Positions 52,028 to 61,369 of a stretch of 64,000 bases of DNA are shown here, piece after piece; within the stretch, counting starts at the first letter, position 1, and the number at the start of each line of letters is the position of its first letter. The position numbers were made by a program, and so were the translations under genes. The stretch comes from JACJWR01 sp963752505 (GTDB lineage: Bacteria; Actinomycetota; Actinomycetes; S36-B12; UBA10799), in NCBI GenBank assembly GCA_963752505.1, contig CAVVYM010000002.1, forward strand, positions 1 through 64,000, read 5' to 3'. Below the pieces are notes generated by a model. It was given only the letters and a program-made list of their open reading frames with translations. It made no database searches and was not told where the DNA came from.

Positions 52028-53539
52028 ATGTCATCACAGGACGCCCTATGGCTCACGATGGACCGCCCGAACAACTTGATGGTCATCGATTCGCTGATGT
52101 GGTTCGATTCCCCGCTCGACCTCGACGAATCCCGTCGGGTGATCCAAGAGCGCCTCGTCGACAAGTTCGACGTCTTCGGCGCGCGACCGGCGGAATCCGA
52201 CGGCGAATGGTCCTGGGTGCCTGACGAGGATTTCGACATCGATCGGCACGTGCAGACCTACGAACTGCCGACACCCGGCGGTTTCGACGAGTTGCGGTCT
52301 TGGGTGGGAAACCAGCGGAGCATCCCGTTCGACCGCGCGCACCCGCTGTGGTCGGTGCGCATCGTCCACGGGTTCCACCCCGCCGAAGGCGTCACCGGAT
52401 CGGCGCTCATGCTGCGTTCGCACCACTCGCTGGCCGACGGGGTGCGGCTGACGCAGGTGATGTTCTCGCTGTGCGATGTCGAAGGCGATCCCGCCGCGGT
52501 GGGCAAGACCCTACGCCGCAGCACCACCCCACTGGACATCGCCACGTCGGCGGTCGGCAACCTGGCCTCCTCCGCCCTGGATGTCGCCACGACCAGCGCC
52601 AAGACCGCCGCTCGGTTGGCGACCGCCCCGGCGCGTGGGGCGGTCAAACTGGTGACGAAGCCGGCCACCGCCCCAGCCAACCTCGGGGGCGCCGTGGCCG
52701 ATCTGGCCGCCGGCGCCACCGCGATGGCTCGCAACCCGGCTCGCCTCAGCGACGCCGCACAGCTCGTGAGCACCGACGACAACCGCAGCGTGAACGACGT
52801 CGCGAACACCGCGAAACTCCTCCTTGCCACCCCCAGCGTCGACACCGTTTGGAGCGGCACCCCGGACGTCGCGAAGAGCGTGGGCTGGGCGCCTGACTTC
52901 GCCCTCTCCGACGTCAAGCGCATCGGCAAGGCAACCGGCACCACGGTGAACGATGTGCTCCTCGGTGCCGTCTCCGGAGCCCTGACGCGCTACCTGCGCA
53001 GCCACGGCGACCACGAGACCGACGAGGTCCTTTGGATGATCCCGGTGAGCGTCCGCCCGTTCGACCCGGAGGCGACCGACGAATTGGGCAATCACTTCGC
53101 CCTGGTCGTGCTACGCATGCCGTTGGGCATCACCGATGTGGCAACCCGGCTTGCCGAGATCCACGCTCGCATGGAGCGCATCAAGGCCAGCGATGAAGCC
53201 CTCATCACCTACAGCGTCCAACGGCTCATCGCGAATACGCCGCGACCCGTGGCCACGGGACTCACCAACTACTTGGCCAACAAGGCCGTCGGAGTGCTCA
53301 CCAACGTGCCGGGGCCGCGCGGACCCATAGCCTTCGCGGGCACACAGGTGGCCGGCGTTCTCGGGTGGGCACCGTGCTCAGGTGACCAGGTCATGACCAT
53401 CTGCATCTTCAGCTACAACGACCGGGTGTCGGTCGGGTTTGGCACCGACGCCACGCTGGTGCCTGATGCCGATCGGCTCGGCGAACTCTTTCTCGCCGAA
53501 TTCGAAGCGATGTCCGAATCGTTCCCGGCCGCCGGATAG
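52028..53539 (+). CDS. WS/DGAT-type acyltransferase
   Basis: 503 residues from the ATG at 52028. Acyl-CoA:alcohol/diacylglycerol O-acyltransferase that makes wax esters or triacylglycerol at the membrane. Catalytic 'LRSHHSLADGVRL' (HHxxxDG) is intact, and 'GNHFALVVLRMPLG' and 'TNVPGPRGPIAFAG' are the C-terminal family motifs. Residues about 160-270 are an Ala/Thr-rich insert of imperfect helices. Triacylglycerol storage is common in actinomycetes. The start lacks a strong ribosome site. Confidence 0.9.
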   Translation: MSSQDALWLTMDRPNNLMVIDSLMWFDSPLDLDESRRVIQERLVDKFDVFGARPAESDGEWSWVPDEDFDIDRHVQTYELPTPGGFDELRSWVGNQRSIPFDRAHPLWSVRIVHGFHPAEGVTGSALMLRSHHSLADGVRLTQVMFSLCDVEGDPAAVGKTLRRSTTPLDIATSAVGNLASSALDVATTSAKTAARLATAPARGAVKLVTKPATAPANLGGAVADLAAGATAMARNPARLSDAAQLVSTDDNRSVNDVANTAKLLLATPSVDTVWSGTPDVAKSVGWAPDFALSDVKRIGKATGTTVNDVLLGAVSGALTRYLRSHGDHETDEVLWMIPVSVRPFDPEATDELGNHFALVVLRMPLGITDVATRLAEIHARMERIKASDEALITYSVQRLIANTPRPVATGLTNYLANKAVGVLTNVPGPRGPIAFAGTQVAGVLGWAPCSGDQVMTICIFSYNDRVSVGFGTDATLVPDADRLGELFLAEFEAMSESFPAAG

Positions 53540-53558
53540 TCCCCGGCCGCCGAAAGGG

Positions 53559-54446
53559 TTAGTAGCGCAGGCCCTGAGCTTCGAGCCACTCGATGAGCGC
53601 AGCGGCGAAGCGTGCCGGATCCTTGCGGTGCGGCTCGTGGCCCGCGTCATCGAACACCACGAGCGTGGAAGATTCCAGCATCTCGTGGGCATTCTCGCCG
53701 TGCGCCAGCGGAATGATCGAATCGCGCCGGCCCCACACAATCAGTACCGGCACCGAATTCGACAGGTGCAACTTCTCAAGGGCTGACACCCGTTGACCGG
53801 TGTGATCCACCACGCTGCGCAGCGTGGCGAGGAAGGAGTGCCGCTCGACCGGATCGCTGAGTCGATCGATCTTGTCCATCACCCGGTCGGGGAAGAAGTC
53901 AGGTGCCCGACCCCACCGACGCACTTTGTCGCGGAAGGTCTCCAACAGCGCCATCGAGCGCTGGTTGAGCCCCATGCCCAACACGACTCCGGCCCCGGGC
54001 ATCGCGAACAGGCGAAGGATCAAATTCGTATCGCGACCGAGTCCGCCACTCGACACGAGCACCATGCCCGAGACGTACTGCGGGTACTGGTACAGGAACT
54101 GCAGCGCGACGCCACCGCCGAGCGAGTGCCCGACAACGACTACCGACTCGATCCCGAGGTGATCGAGCAGGTCTCGCACCGCGCTCGCCATGGCGCCGAG
54201 CGAGTAGTCTCCCGGGCCCTTCGCGGAATCGCCATGCCCCGGCATGTCGATGGACAGCACCGGTACGCCCGCGTCGGAGAGCACGTGGGCGGATTCATCC
54301 CAGCCCGAGGCCGACGATCCGACCCCGTGCAGCATCACCAGCGGTGTCCCCTGTCCCGGGTACCAGACATAGGCGAGTTCCTTGCCGTGCAGCACGGCAA
54401 CCTCGCGGTCGGGGGCGCTCACTCGCTGGGTAGCCGCCATTGACAC
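53559..54446 (-). CDS. Alpha/beta hydrolase
   Basis: 295 residues, no signal peptide. Nucleophile Ser in 'VVVGHSLGGGVAL', acid in 'VWGRRDSIIPL' and His in 'DDAGHEPHRKDP', a complete triad; oxyanion loop 'LHGVGSSASGWD'. The lid region (about 150-215) is Met/Arg-rich. It could be an esterase, haloalkane dehalogenase-like or C-C hydrolase; not decidable. A candidate IdeR box lies directly upstream, and the gene faces away from the ATPase-GNAT operon. Confidence 0.9.
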   Translation of the reverse strand: MSMAATQRVSAPDREVAVLHGKELAYVWYPGQGTPLVMLHGVGSSASGWDESAHVLSDAGVPVLSIDMPGHGDSAKGPGDYSLGAMASAVRDLLDHLGIESVVVVGHSLGGGVALQFLYQYPQYVSGMVLVSSGGLGRDTNLILRLFAMPGAGVVLGMGLNQRSMALLETFRDKVRRWGRAPDFFPDRVMDKIDRLSDPVERHSFLATLRSVVDHTGQRVSALEKLHLSNSVPVLIVWGRRDSIIPLAHGENAHEMLESSTLVVFDDAGHEPHRKDPARFAAALIEWLEAQGLRY

Positions 54447-54463
54447 TCCTTGGATACGCGAAT

Positions 54464-54482
54464 ATAGGGAAGCCTAACTTAC
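54464..54482. promoter_or_regulatory. Candidate DtxR/IdeR-type box before the hydrolase gene
   Basis: Plus strand ATAGGGAAGCCTAACTTAC; the reverse complement matches TTAGGTTAGGCTAACCTAA at 14 of 19 positions, with the central GTTAGGCT intact. It ends 18 bases upstream of the hydrolase start. A second, partial TAACTTACG repeat follows to 54500. Iron-dependent repression is inferred. Confidence 0.4.
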
Positions 54483-54649
54483 TTAAGCGTAACTTACGCA
54501 ATCGTAGGTTGTGAAGTCCCTCCGCGTGACTTGTCATCCGCCGAATGGTTCCGGCGCACTCCACCTGGTGTTGACGACCGGCTACATTGGAGGCTAGAGG
54601 CAATGGCGGGATTGCACCTATTGCCCACCAGGGAACCGCAGGAGGCGAC

Positions 54650-56197
54650 GTGACCGACCAACTCTTGTGCCGGCTGAAGATCAGCGCGATCGATGCGGTG
54701 AGCCTGCTCGGGACGGTTGCCCAGGATGCTGCCGCAACGCTCGGTGTTACCCCGACCGCGGCCGCGCGGCTCGGCACCCTGACCCAAGAGGTGGCCGACG
54801 CGCTGCTGCGCGACGGCTATGACGAAGAGTCCGACATCGAGATGGAACTCGACGTGCTTCGCGGCGCGGGAACACTTCGGCTGGAACTTCGGGACCGGGG
54901 CGCGCCGCTGAATCTTGGCCACGGCGGGTACCCGCCACGGGTGTCGGAGCTGATTCGACTCGGCTTCGCCGACGGTCTCGACATGGCCTACGAACCACGG
55001 CAAGGCAACTGCGCAGAGATCGTCAAGAATCTGACTTTCGCGTCTGTCAGCGCCGACGTGGATTTCGTCGCCGAGGTTGAGAGCGAACTCGACACCCCCG
55101 CCGCCGACGACCTCAACGAGGCCGGCGAAATCGAATTTGAGATCCGCCCCATGACGCCGGACGACGCGGTGGGCGTAGCCCGCCTCTTCTTCCGCTGCTA
55201 CCGCTATACGGCGGTCCAGTCGCCCCTGGTCTACGAACCTGAACGGATGGCCGAATACGTGGCCGCCGGACGCCACTTCGGCACCATCGCGATAACCCGC
55301 ACCGGGCGCGTCGTGGGTCACGTCGCGAGCGACATCGAACGACCCGATGCGGTGACCGGGCGCATCGGCCTCTTCGCGGTCGACCCGGCCTACCGCGCAC
55401 ACAAGATCGGCAGCCGTATCGGGTTGGCCCACCTGGTTCGACTGGTGGAGCGCGGAATCATCGGCCAGTTCAGCGAGGCCGTCACGGTGCATACGGCAAG
55501 CCAGCGAACTGCCCTGGCTGCCGGCGGCCACGAGGTGGGCCTCCTCATTGCCGGACAGTCAAGCAGACTGAACTTCGAAGGTTTCGACGAGAGCGAGAAC
55601 AGCCGCAAGTCCGGACTGATCTTCTTCGCCAGTTTGGGCGAAGTGCCGACTCGTACCATCCACGCGCCTCATGTCTATCGCGAGGTGATCGAGCGGATCT
55701 ACGCCGAGACCGGGCTAGAGCGGGTGGTCGAATCGGACTTCGATGTCCGCGCCTACGACCCATCGCAGAACTGCAGCCTGAAGATGGCCCTGAACCACGA
55801 GACCGGTGTCGCGCGCATCACCGTCGAGAGCTACGGCCGTGACTTCCTCACCGCGTTGCAGGCGCAGATTGCACAACTGCAACTGAATCGATTCGACGTG
55901 ATCTGGGTGTACTTCCCGTTGTCCGACCCCGCCACCAGCAAGTATGCCGCCGGCCTCCAAGAACTTGGACTGTCGTTCGGTGGGGTGTACCCGGAGTATC
56001 ACGACGGAGACGTCCTGGTGCTGCAGAGCCTCAACAACGTGGAGTTCAACCCCGATGACATCAAAGTGGCCTCACCCATGGGTGCCTACGTGCGCGACTT
56101 CGTGTTGGCGGACACTAGGCGGGCCGGCGACCGAGTTGCCGTGCAGACCAGGTCTCGAGCTCGCATGGCCCGCATCTACGAAGCGCTCGATTCCTAA
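54650..56197 (+). CDS. RsbW-like ATPase fused to GNAT acetyltransferase
   Basis: 515 residues from the GTG at 54650, which follows AGGAGG by 4-5 bases. Residues 1-130 look like a GHKL/RsbW ATP-binding domain: 'LGTLTQEVADALLRDGYD' at the N-box position, but with the usual Asn replaced, 'LRDRGAPLNL' as G1 box, then 'GLDMAYEPRQGN'. Residues 164-310 are a GNAT domain with 'FAVDPAYRAHKIGSRI' (CoA loop). Residues 320-515 are an unassigned alpha/beta domain. First gene of a three-gene operon with an MFS exporter and an ATP-grasp-like ligase. The kinase part may be degenerate. Confidence 0.7.
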   Translation: MTDQLLCRLKISAIDAVSLLGTVAQDAAATLGVTPTAAARLGTLTQEVADALLRDGYDEESDIEMELDVLRGAGTLRLELRDRGAPLNLGHGGYPPRVSELIRLGFADGLDMAYEPRQGNCAEIVKNLTFASVSADVDFVAEVESELDTPAADDLNEAGEIEFEIRPMTPDDAVGVARLFFRCYRYTAVQSPLVYEPERMAEYVAAGRHFGTIAITRTGRVVGHVASDIERPDAVTGRIGLFAVDPAYRAHKIGSRIGLAHLVRLVERGIIGQFSEAVTVHTASQRTALAAGGHEVGLLIAGQSSRLNFEGFDESENSRKSGLIFFASLGEVPTRTIHAPHVYREVIERIYAETGLERVVESDFDVRAYDPSQNCSLKMALNHETGVARITVESYGRDFLTALQAQIAQLQLNRFDVIWVYFPLSDPATSKYAAGLQELGLSFGGVYPEYHDGDVLVLQSLNNVEFNPDDIKVASPMGAYVRDFVLADTRRAGDRVAVQTRSRARMARIYEALDS

Positions 56198-56238
56198 ACC
56201 GAGCACGTAACGGCAGCGACCCGAGGAAAGGCGGCACG

Positions 56239-57804
56239 GTGGGCAGACATCGGTTGGTGCTCTCCGTCCTACCGCTGGCGCTCACGTACCTTGCCGTGGC
56301 CATGAATCTCACGGTGGCCAACGTGGCGCTGCCGGTGCTCTCCTCGGACTTCGAGGCGACCTCGGCCCAACTCGCGTGGGTGGTGAACATCACGCCGATC
56401 GTGGCCGCCGCGCTGATCCTTTTCGCCGGCGCGTGGGGCGACCGGGTCGGACCCCGCAGGTTGCTCATCATCGGGGTTCTGGTCTTCCTCGCCGCCGCCA
56501 CCCTGAGCGGCTTCGCCGATAGCATCACCCAACTCATCCTCTTGCGCGCACTCACCGGCGTCGGCTCCGCGCTCGCCATGCCGGCCGCGCTCGCGCTCAC
56601 CTTCTCGCTGACTCATGGTTCAGCTCAGCGCACCGCTATTGGCATCATGGCGAGCACCCAAGCGGTCGGGGCAATGCTGGGACCCATCGTCGGCGGTGCG
56701 GCAGTCACCGCCTTCTCCTGGCCGGCGGCATTCTGGTCGGTGGTCCCGATGTTGATCATCGCGCTGATCGGAATCTTCTTCCTGCTGCCAGTACCGACCG
56801 ACCGTGCCGCTGCGGAGGCCAGACAAACTTCGGCGAGCAGTGCGAAGCGTCCGCTCGACACCATCGGTGCTGCGCTAGCAGCCCTCACCGCCACCAGCCT
56901 GCTCTTTGCCCTCGTGACGCTGGGCTCAGAAGACTTGTCGAACGCCGGCGTCTTGGTTAGTGCGGGGGTCGGCGCGGCGGCCCTGGTCGGCCTGATCTAT
57001 TGGGAGCGGCACACTCGCTTCCCGCTGTTCATCGGCAGCATCATGCGCAGGCGGTCCTTTTGGCTGCCCACCTTGGCCATCTTTGGAGTGCAACTGACGC
57101 TCGGGGGCATGCTGTTCCTGGTCCAGCAGTATCTGCAGAAGGTTCTCGATTACACGGCTTTCAAAGCCGGCGCCGTCATGACCCCCGGCCTCCTGATGTG
57201 GGCGGTTGCCGCTGCGGCTGCAGGCATCCTGGCGAAGCGCTGGGGGGTCCCGCGCCCGACGGCGGTTTCGCTGTTGATCGGCGCCGTCGGACTTTTGTTC
57301 CTCGCACGCGCCGGGGAGTCCCCGTCCCTGGCAACTCTGGTGGTCGCTTTGCTGCTCATGGGAGCGATGGGGGTGACTCCGGCATTGATGACGCACACCG
57401 CGGTACATAACTTTCCCGACAGTCTCCGAAGCACGGGTTCGGCGATCAACGGCGTAGCAACGCGTCTTGGTTTGGCTTTCGGCGTCGCGCTCTATGGCAC
57501 CTTGCAGGCGCGGATCTACCGTCAGGAACTTTCTCCGGCACTCTCGCAACTACCCGCGACGGAAGCCGAGTCCGCCGGCCAGAGCCTCGGTGCAGCACTT
57601 CGCACCGCAGAAGAACTCGACCCGTCCTCGGCAACCGCCCTTAGCCAGGCTGCGCGGGAGTCGTTTCTGGTCGGATTCGACGTGAGCCTCACCGTGGCGG
57701 CCAGTATCATCATCGCGCTCGGCGTGGCCGTCTGGACGCTGCTGCCGCGCCAATCCGCGGGCGAACTCAAACTCACCGACGTTCAATCGCCACACTCGCA
57801 GTGA
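56239..57804 (+). CDS. MFS drug/metabolite exporter, DHA2 family (14 helices)
   Basis: 521 residues from the GTG at 56239 (GAGGAAAGG ahead). Fourteen predicted helices of the DHA2/EmrB-QacA type. Motif A 'GAWGDRVGPRR' after helix 2, motif C-like 'GAMLGPIVGGA' in helix 5. These are antiporters that export drugs or small metabolites. Position between the ATPase-GNAT and ATP-grasp-like genes suggests that it exports their product or confers resistance to it. Confidence 0.93.
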   Translation: MGRHRLVLSVLPLALTYLAVAMNLTVANVALPVLSSDFEATSAQLAWVVNITPIVAAALILFAGAWGDRVGPRRLLIIGVLVFLAAATLSGFADSITQLILLRALTGVGSALAMPAALALTFSLTHGSAQRTAIGIMASTQAVGAMLGPIVGGAAVTAFSWPAAFWSVVPMLIIALIGIFFLLPVPTDRAAAEARQTSASSAKRPLDTIGAALAALTATSLLFALVTLGSEDLSNAGVLVSAGVGAAALVGLIYWERHTRFPLFIGSIMRRRSFWLPTLAIFGVQLTLGGMLFLVQQYLQKVLDYTAFKAGAVMTPGLLMWAVAAAAAGILAKRWGVPRPTAVSLLIGAVGLLFLARAGESPSLATLVVALLLMGAMGVTPALMTHTAVHNFPDSLRSTGSAINGVATRLGLAFGVALYGTLQARIYRQELSPALSQLPATEAESAGQSLGAALRTAEELDPSSATALSQAARESFLVGFDVSLTVAASIIIALGVAVWTLLPRQSAGELKLTDVQSPHSQ

Positions 57805-57815
57805 AGGGCACTTCC

Positions 57816-59213
57816 ATGATCGAGCCACCCTCATCAGCCATCGCGGCAGCCACCAAAGCCTGGCGGCACGAGCTGGACCTCATGCCGGATCAAGCCGCCT
57901 TCCTCGCCTACGTGGAGCAATCCCAACGCGACGCGGACCTCCTCTACCTGGGCAAGCCCGTTCTCTCCGTTGCCGAGCCCGTGTTCCTCACCGAATCCCA
58001 GAAGGCCGGTGATCAGGCCTGTGTCGGCGCGGTGCTTGCCGCCCTCGTGGCCGCTGGTGAGCAGGTACTTGCCGACCCTGCGTTGCGGTCACGGTTGACC
58101 CCTGACCTCACCCCCGACTCACCTACCCTGGAACTTATGGGGCTACCCAGCGGCTATCCCGCCCCGATAGTCTTTGGCCGCCTTGACGGCATGCGTGTCG
58201 GCGACGACCTAAAGTTCCTAGAATTCAACGGCGGTCTGCCGGGCGGTGTGACGCCTGCTGATGTGAGCAGCCGGTTGATGTCCTCCTGGCCGGTGGCACG
58301 GACCTTCGCGGCCGAATTCGACTTCAGCACCATGATCGCGGCACCCGCTCTGATGTCTACGTTGGTCGACACCTGGCATTCCTTCGGCGGCTCCGGCCAG
58401 CCGTTCATCGTGCTGGCACTGCCTGACGAGTTGGCGGCGATTGCCGCACCAACTGTGAGTTATCTGGCCACCGCTGCCGCAGCAGCTGAACTGGAAATCG
58501 CCGTCGCGGACCCCGGGAAGCTCAGCCACGTCAACGGTCGACTGCGTCTGGCTGACCGCCCAGTGGACGTACTGGTGCGTGGTTTCTTCACCACCATGGT
58601 GGATTACTTGGGGTCACGCTTGGACGCAATCATCAGCGCTGTGCGGGCCGGAGACCTATGCATGGTGACGTCAATGCGATCGGGACTCTACGGCTACAAG
58701 ACGCTGTTCGCCGCGATTACCGACCCCGACTTCGACCTCGATCTGCCGACCGAGGTCCTCGCCACTGCGCGTCACCACCTACCGTGGACGCGACTGGTGG
58801 AGCCTGGCACGACGACTACGCCGCACGGGGACACAACCGATTTGGGGGCCTACGTCGCTGACCATCGCCAACATCTCGTACTCAAGCCAGGCTCAGGGTT
58901 CGGAGGCACCGACGTCGAGCTGGGCTGGCAGCACACCGACCAGAGTTGGGCGGCGGCGTTCTCCCGCGCGCTCGCCGCTGGCGGATTCGTCGTCCAGCAA
59001 GCGATCGAGAGCCCGCGGCACGACTTTGCCGCGCTGGCGCCGGGACTGCCCATCGTCGACTTCGCAACGGATCACAATCCGATCATCACCGGCTCGCAGA
59101 TTGCCGGCTACTACGTGCGGGTGACACCAGGCCGAGGTGTCACCAACGTGACGGCTGGTGCTGGAATCGCGCCGACATTCGTCATCCCTGATTCACCGAC
59201 GAGCACCGCGTAG
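57816..59213 (+). CDS. ATP-grasp-like ligase, possibly circularly permuted
   Basis: 465 residues from the ATG at 57816 (GAAGGG 7 bases ahead); a GTG at 57801 would overlap the MFS stop. Residues 133-139 read FLEFNGG, 285-294 SMRSGLYGYK, and 355-363 LKPGSGFGG, followed by 'GGFVVQQAIESP' (390-399), the ATP-grasp pattern of a Gly-rich loop and a 'VVQ' adenine-contact strand. The order suggests a permuted or preATP-grasp type as in glutathionylspermidine-synthase relatives. It would join an amine or amino acid to a carboxylate at the cost of ATP. Third gene of the operon; substrates unknown. Confidence 0.6.
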   Translation: MIEPPSSAIAAATKAWRHELDLMPDQAAFLAYVEQSQRDADLLYLGKPVLSVAEPVFLTESQKAGDQACVGAVLAALVAAGEQVLADPALRSRLTPDLTPDSPTLELMGLPSGYPAPIVFGRLDGMRVGDDLKFLEFNGGLPGGVTPADVSSRLMSSWPVARTFAAEFDFSTMIAAPALMSTLVDTWHSFGGSGQPFIVLALPDELAAIAAPTVSYLATAAAAAELEIAVADPGKLSHVNGRLRLADRPVDVLVRGFFTTMVDYLGSRLDAIISAVRAGDLCMVTSMRSGLYGYKTLFAAITDPDFDLDLPTEVLATARHHLPWTRLVEPGTTTTPHGDTTDLGAYVADHRQHLVLKPGSGFGGTDVELGWQHTDQSWAAAFSRALAAGGFVVQQAIESPRHDFAALAPGLPIVDFATDHNPIITGSQIAGYYVRVTPGRGVTNVTAGAGIAPTFVIPDSPTSTA

Positions 59214-59232
59214 CGGGCAGCCACGGGCGGCG

Positions 59233-60345
59233 TCACGTTTCCGAGCGGCCATCCTGCTGGCCACCGGGCTTCCCGCCCGCCTGCCCAACTGACTTGCCAC
59301 GCTCCAGGTCGTCCTCGGATTCGTCGTCGTGATCGTGCATGCGCGCCCGGAGGGCTGCCGCCTTCGCCTCGAGATCCGCGAAGAAGTCGGTCTCGACGAT
59401 CTGCTGGACATCCTCCTCGCGCTTCTGACTGTCGATCTGTACCCGCAGTTGGCGTACTTCGGAACTCAAGGTCTTCTCGCGGGCGGCGACCTTCGCGGCC
59501 ATGTCCGTGACGGACTGACCGAGTTCGTTGATTTCGTCGGGGAAGCGAGACCTCACCACGGAGTTGATGTCAAGGTCGTACTCGCCGTCCGCGATTCGAC
59601 GCGTGGCCGCAGTGAGCCGACGCAACGGACGTACCACCGCGCTGGACACGAACAATACGAGCAGCAACAGCACCAGGTAGGACACGACCAAAATGGGGAC
59701 GATGCCCGACGCAGCCTCCCGCCGCACCTGCTCCACGTAGTCCAACGGGTAGTCGGCCCCCACCGCTCCGACGCTCTGGCCGGCGCTGTTGAAGATGGGG
59801 GTGTAGACCGAGATCCAACTCCCGAAGAGGTCGGTGTAGGGGGCCTCATCAGTCGTTTTCGTGAGTCCCTGGGACATCAGTTGCTGCGTTTCGGCATCCG
59901 ACACGTCCTTTACCGGCTGCCTGTACGTGACTCCGTACTGCGGGTCGAACAGGTAGCCAGCCGATGCCGCAAAGTACAGCTGGCCATCGACGGGGTCCTT
60001 GAAGTAGGTGTAGGGCTCGGCCTCAGGCATCACGTCGGTGAAGTCGTAGAGGTCCTGGGCAACGCTTGCGAACAGCGGTGAATCCGGGTAGCCGAGTCCG
60101 CTCGGAGCCGAAGGATCTCTCACAGCCGGGACCGTGGAAACCAACTTCTCGAAGTCGTCAGAATTGATGATGCGCGCCATGCCCTCCGATGATGTCCGCA
60201 ACTCCAGACGCAGTTTCTCTGTCGCCGCGGATGCCGCATAGTTCACCACCCACAACCCGATGAACACGAAGGCGATCGTGTAGGCACCGGCGAAGGCACC
60301 GAGCAGTTTCCACCGCACCGCGATTCGCACCGGTTTCACTGCCAT
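59233..60345 (-). CDS. HAMP-domain membrane sensor without an output domain
   Basis: 370 residues from the ATG at 60345. TM1 about 13-36, an extracytoplasmic domain about 37-213 that looks Cache/PAS-like ('YPDSPLFASVAQDLYDF', 'PYTYFKDPVDGQLYFAASAG'), TM2 214-236, HAMP 237-290 ('VVRPLRRLTAATRRIADGEYDLD') and a coiled stretch to about 335 ('EVRQLRVQIDSQKREEDVQ'). The charged tail ends without kinase, cyclase, GGDEF or methyl-accepting domain. It therefore probably signals through a partner. Convergent with the ATP-grasp-like gene; divergent from ppk2. Confidence 0.8.
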   Translation of the reverse strand: MAVKPVRIAVRWKLLGAFAGAYTIAFVFIGLWVVNYAASAATEKLRLELRTSSEGMARIINSDDFEKLVSTVPAVRDPSAPSGLGYPDSPLFASVAQDLYDFTDVMPEAEPYTYFKDPVDGQLYFAASAGYLFDPQYGVTYRQPVKDVSDAETQQLMSQGLTKTTDEAPYTDLFGSWISVYTPIFNSAGQSVGAVGADYPLDYVEQVRREAASGIVPILVVSYLVLLLLVLFVSSAVVRPLRRLTAATRRIADGEYDLDINSVVRSRFPDEINELGQSVTDMAAKVAAREKTLSSEVRQLRVQIDSQKREEDVQQIVETDFFADLEAKAAALRARMHDHDDESEDDLERGKSVGQAGGKPGGQQDGRSET

Positions 60346-60448
60346 GACTCCAGCATTACCTATGGCAGAGGCGCATGCTCGCGTGCCGCACCCCCGACGA
60401 TGGCCGTACCACCGCCCCAGCGACGGCAATCCGGCTACGCTGCGATTC

Positions 60449-61345
60449 ATGGCAGCGAAGAAGAACGGCAAGAAGAAGTCCAGTCCAGACGCAACAGAGG
60501 TGTCCGGTGGTGGGGAGGCAGCGATGGAGAAGTCCGCGCGGATGAACAAGCGCCGCTACGAGAAGGAACTGCTCAGCCTGCAAGCGCAACTCGTCGAAAT
60601 GCAGGAGTGGGTGAAGACCACCGGCTCACGTGTAGTGGTGATCTTCGAAGGCCGCGACGCCGCCGGCAAGGGGGGAACGATCAAGCGGGTGGCGCAGTAT
60701 CTGAATCCACGGCAAGCGCGGATCGTGGCGCTGCCAGCACCAACGGAACGAGAGAAGACCGAGTGGTACTTCCAGCGCTACGTGCCGCACCTGCCCGCGG
60801 CCGGCGAGATCGTGCTCTTCGACCGCTCTTGGTACAACCGTGCAGGAGTCGAGCACGTCATGGGATTCTGCACTCCCGATGAGTACCAACGATTCCTGCG
60901 TCAAGCGCCCATCTTCGAGCGCATGCTCGTCGAGGAGGGGATTCTGCTGCGCAAGTACTGGTTCAGCGTTTCCGACGCCGAGCAGGAGGCCCGCTTCCGC
61001 TCTCGTCTGACCGACCCGATGCGCCGGTGGAAACTCTCGCCCATGGACTTCGAGTCCATCGTGCGGTGGGAGGACTACTCCCGCGCCAAGGACGCGATGT
61101 TCGTCCACACCGACGTCGAGCCCGCCCCCTGGTACGTGGTGGAGAGCGACGACAAGCGTCGCGCGCGCATCAACATGATTCATCACCTGCTCACCACCAT
61201 CCCCTACACCTTCGTGCCGCCGCAGCAGCTCGAGCTGCCGGCGCGACCGCCGTCTACCGGCTATCTGCGCCCCCCACGCGACACGCAGAAGTACGTTCCC
61301 GACCACTCGCGGGCCGTGGAGCTGGACACCGATCCCGGGAAGTGA
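60449..61345 (+). CDS. ppk2: Polyphosphate kinase 2 (PPK2 family)
   Basis: Transfers phosphate between polyphosphate and nucleoside phosphates. 298 residues from the ATG at 60449; longer readings pass through the divergent promoter. Walker A 'FEGRDAAGKGGTIKR', Walker B-like 'LFDRSWYNRAGVEHVMGF' and the lid 'SVSDAEQEARFRSRLTDPMRRWKLSPMD' are all family hallmarks. The N-terminal 25 residues are Lys-rich and disordered. Class I PPK2 by single-domain length. Confidence 0.95.
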   Translation: MAAKKNGKKKSSPDATEVSGGGEAAMEKSARMNKRRYEKELLSLQAQLVEMQEWVKTTGSRVVVIFEGRDAAGKGGTIKRVAQYLNPRQARIVALPAPTEREKTEWYFQRYVPHLPAAGEIVLFDRSWYNRAGVEHVMGFCTPDEYQRFLRQAPIFERMLVEEGILLRKYWFSVSDAEQEARFRSRLTDPMRRWKLSPMDFESIVRWEDYSRAKDAMFVHTDVEPAPWYVVESDDKRRARINMIHHLLTTIPYTFVPPQQLELPARPPSTGYLRPPRDTQKYVPDHSRAVELDTDPGK

Positions 61346-61369
61346 TGGGGCCCGACTAGCCTGGCAGGC

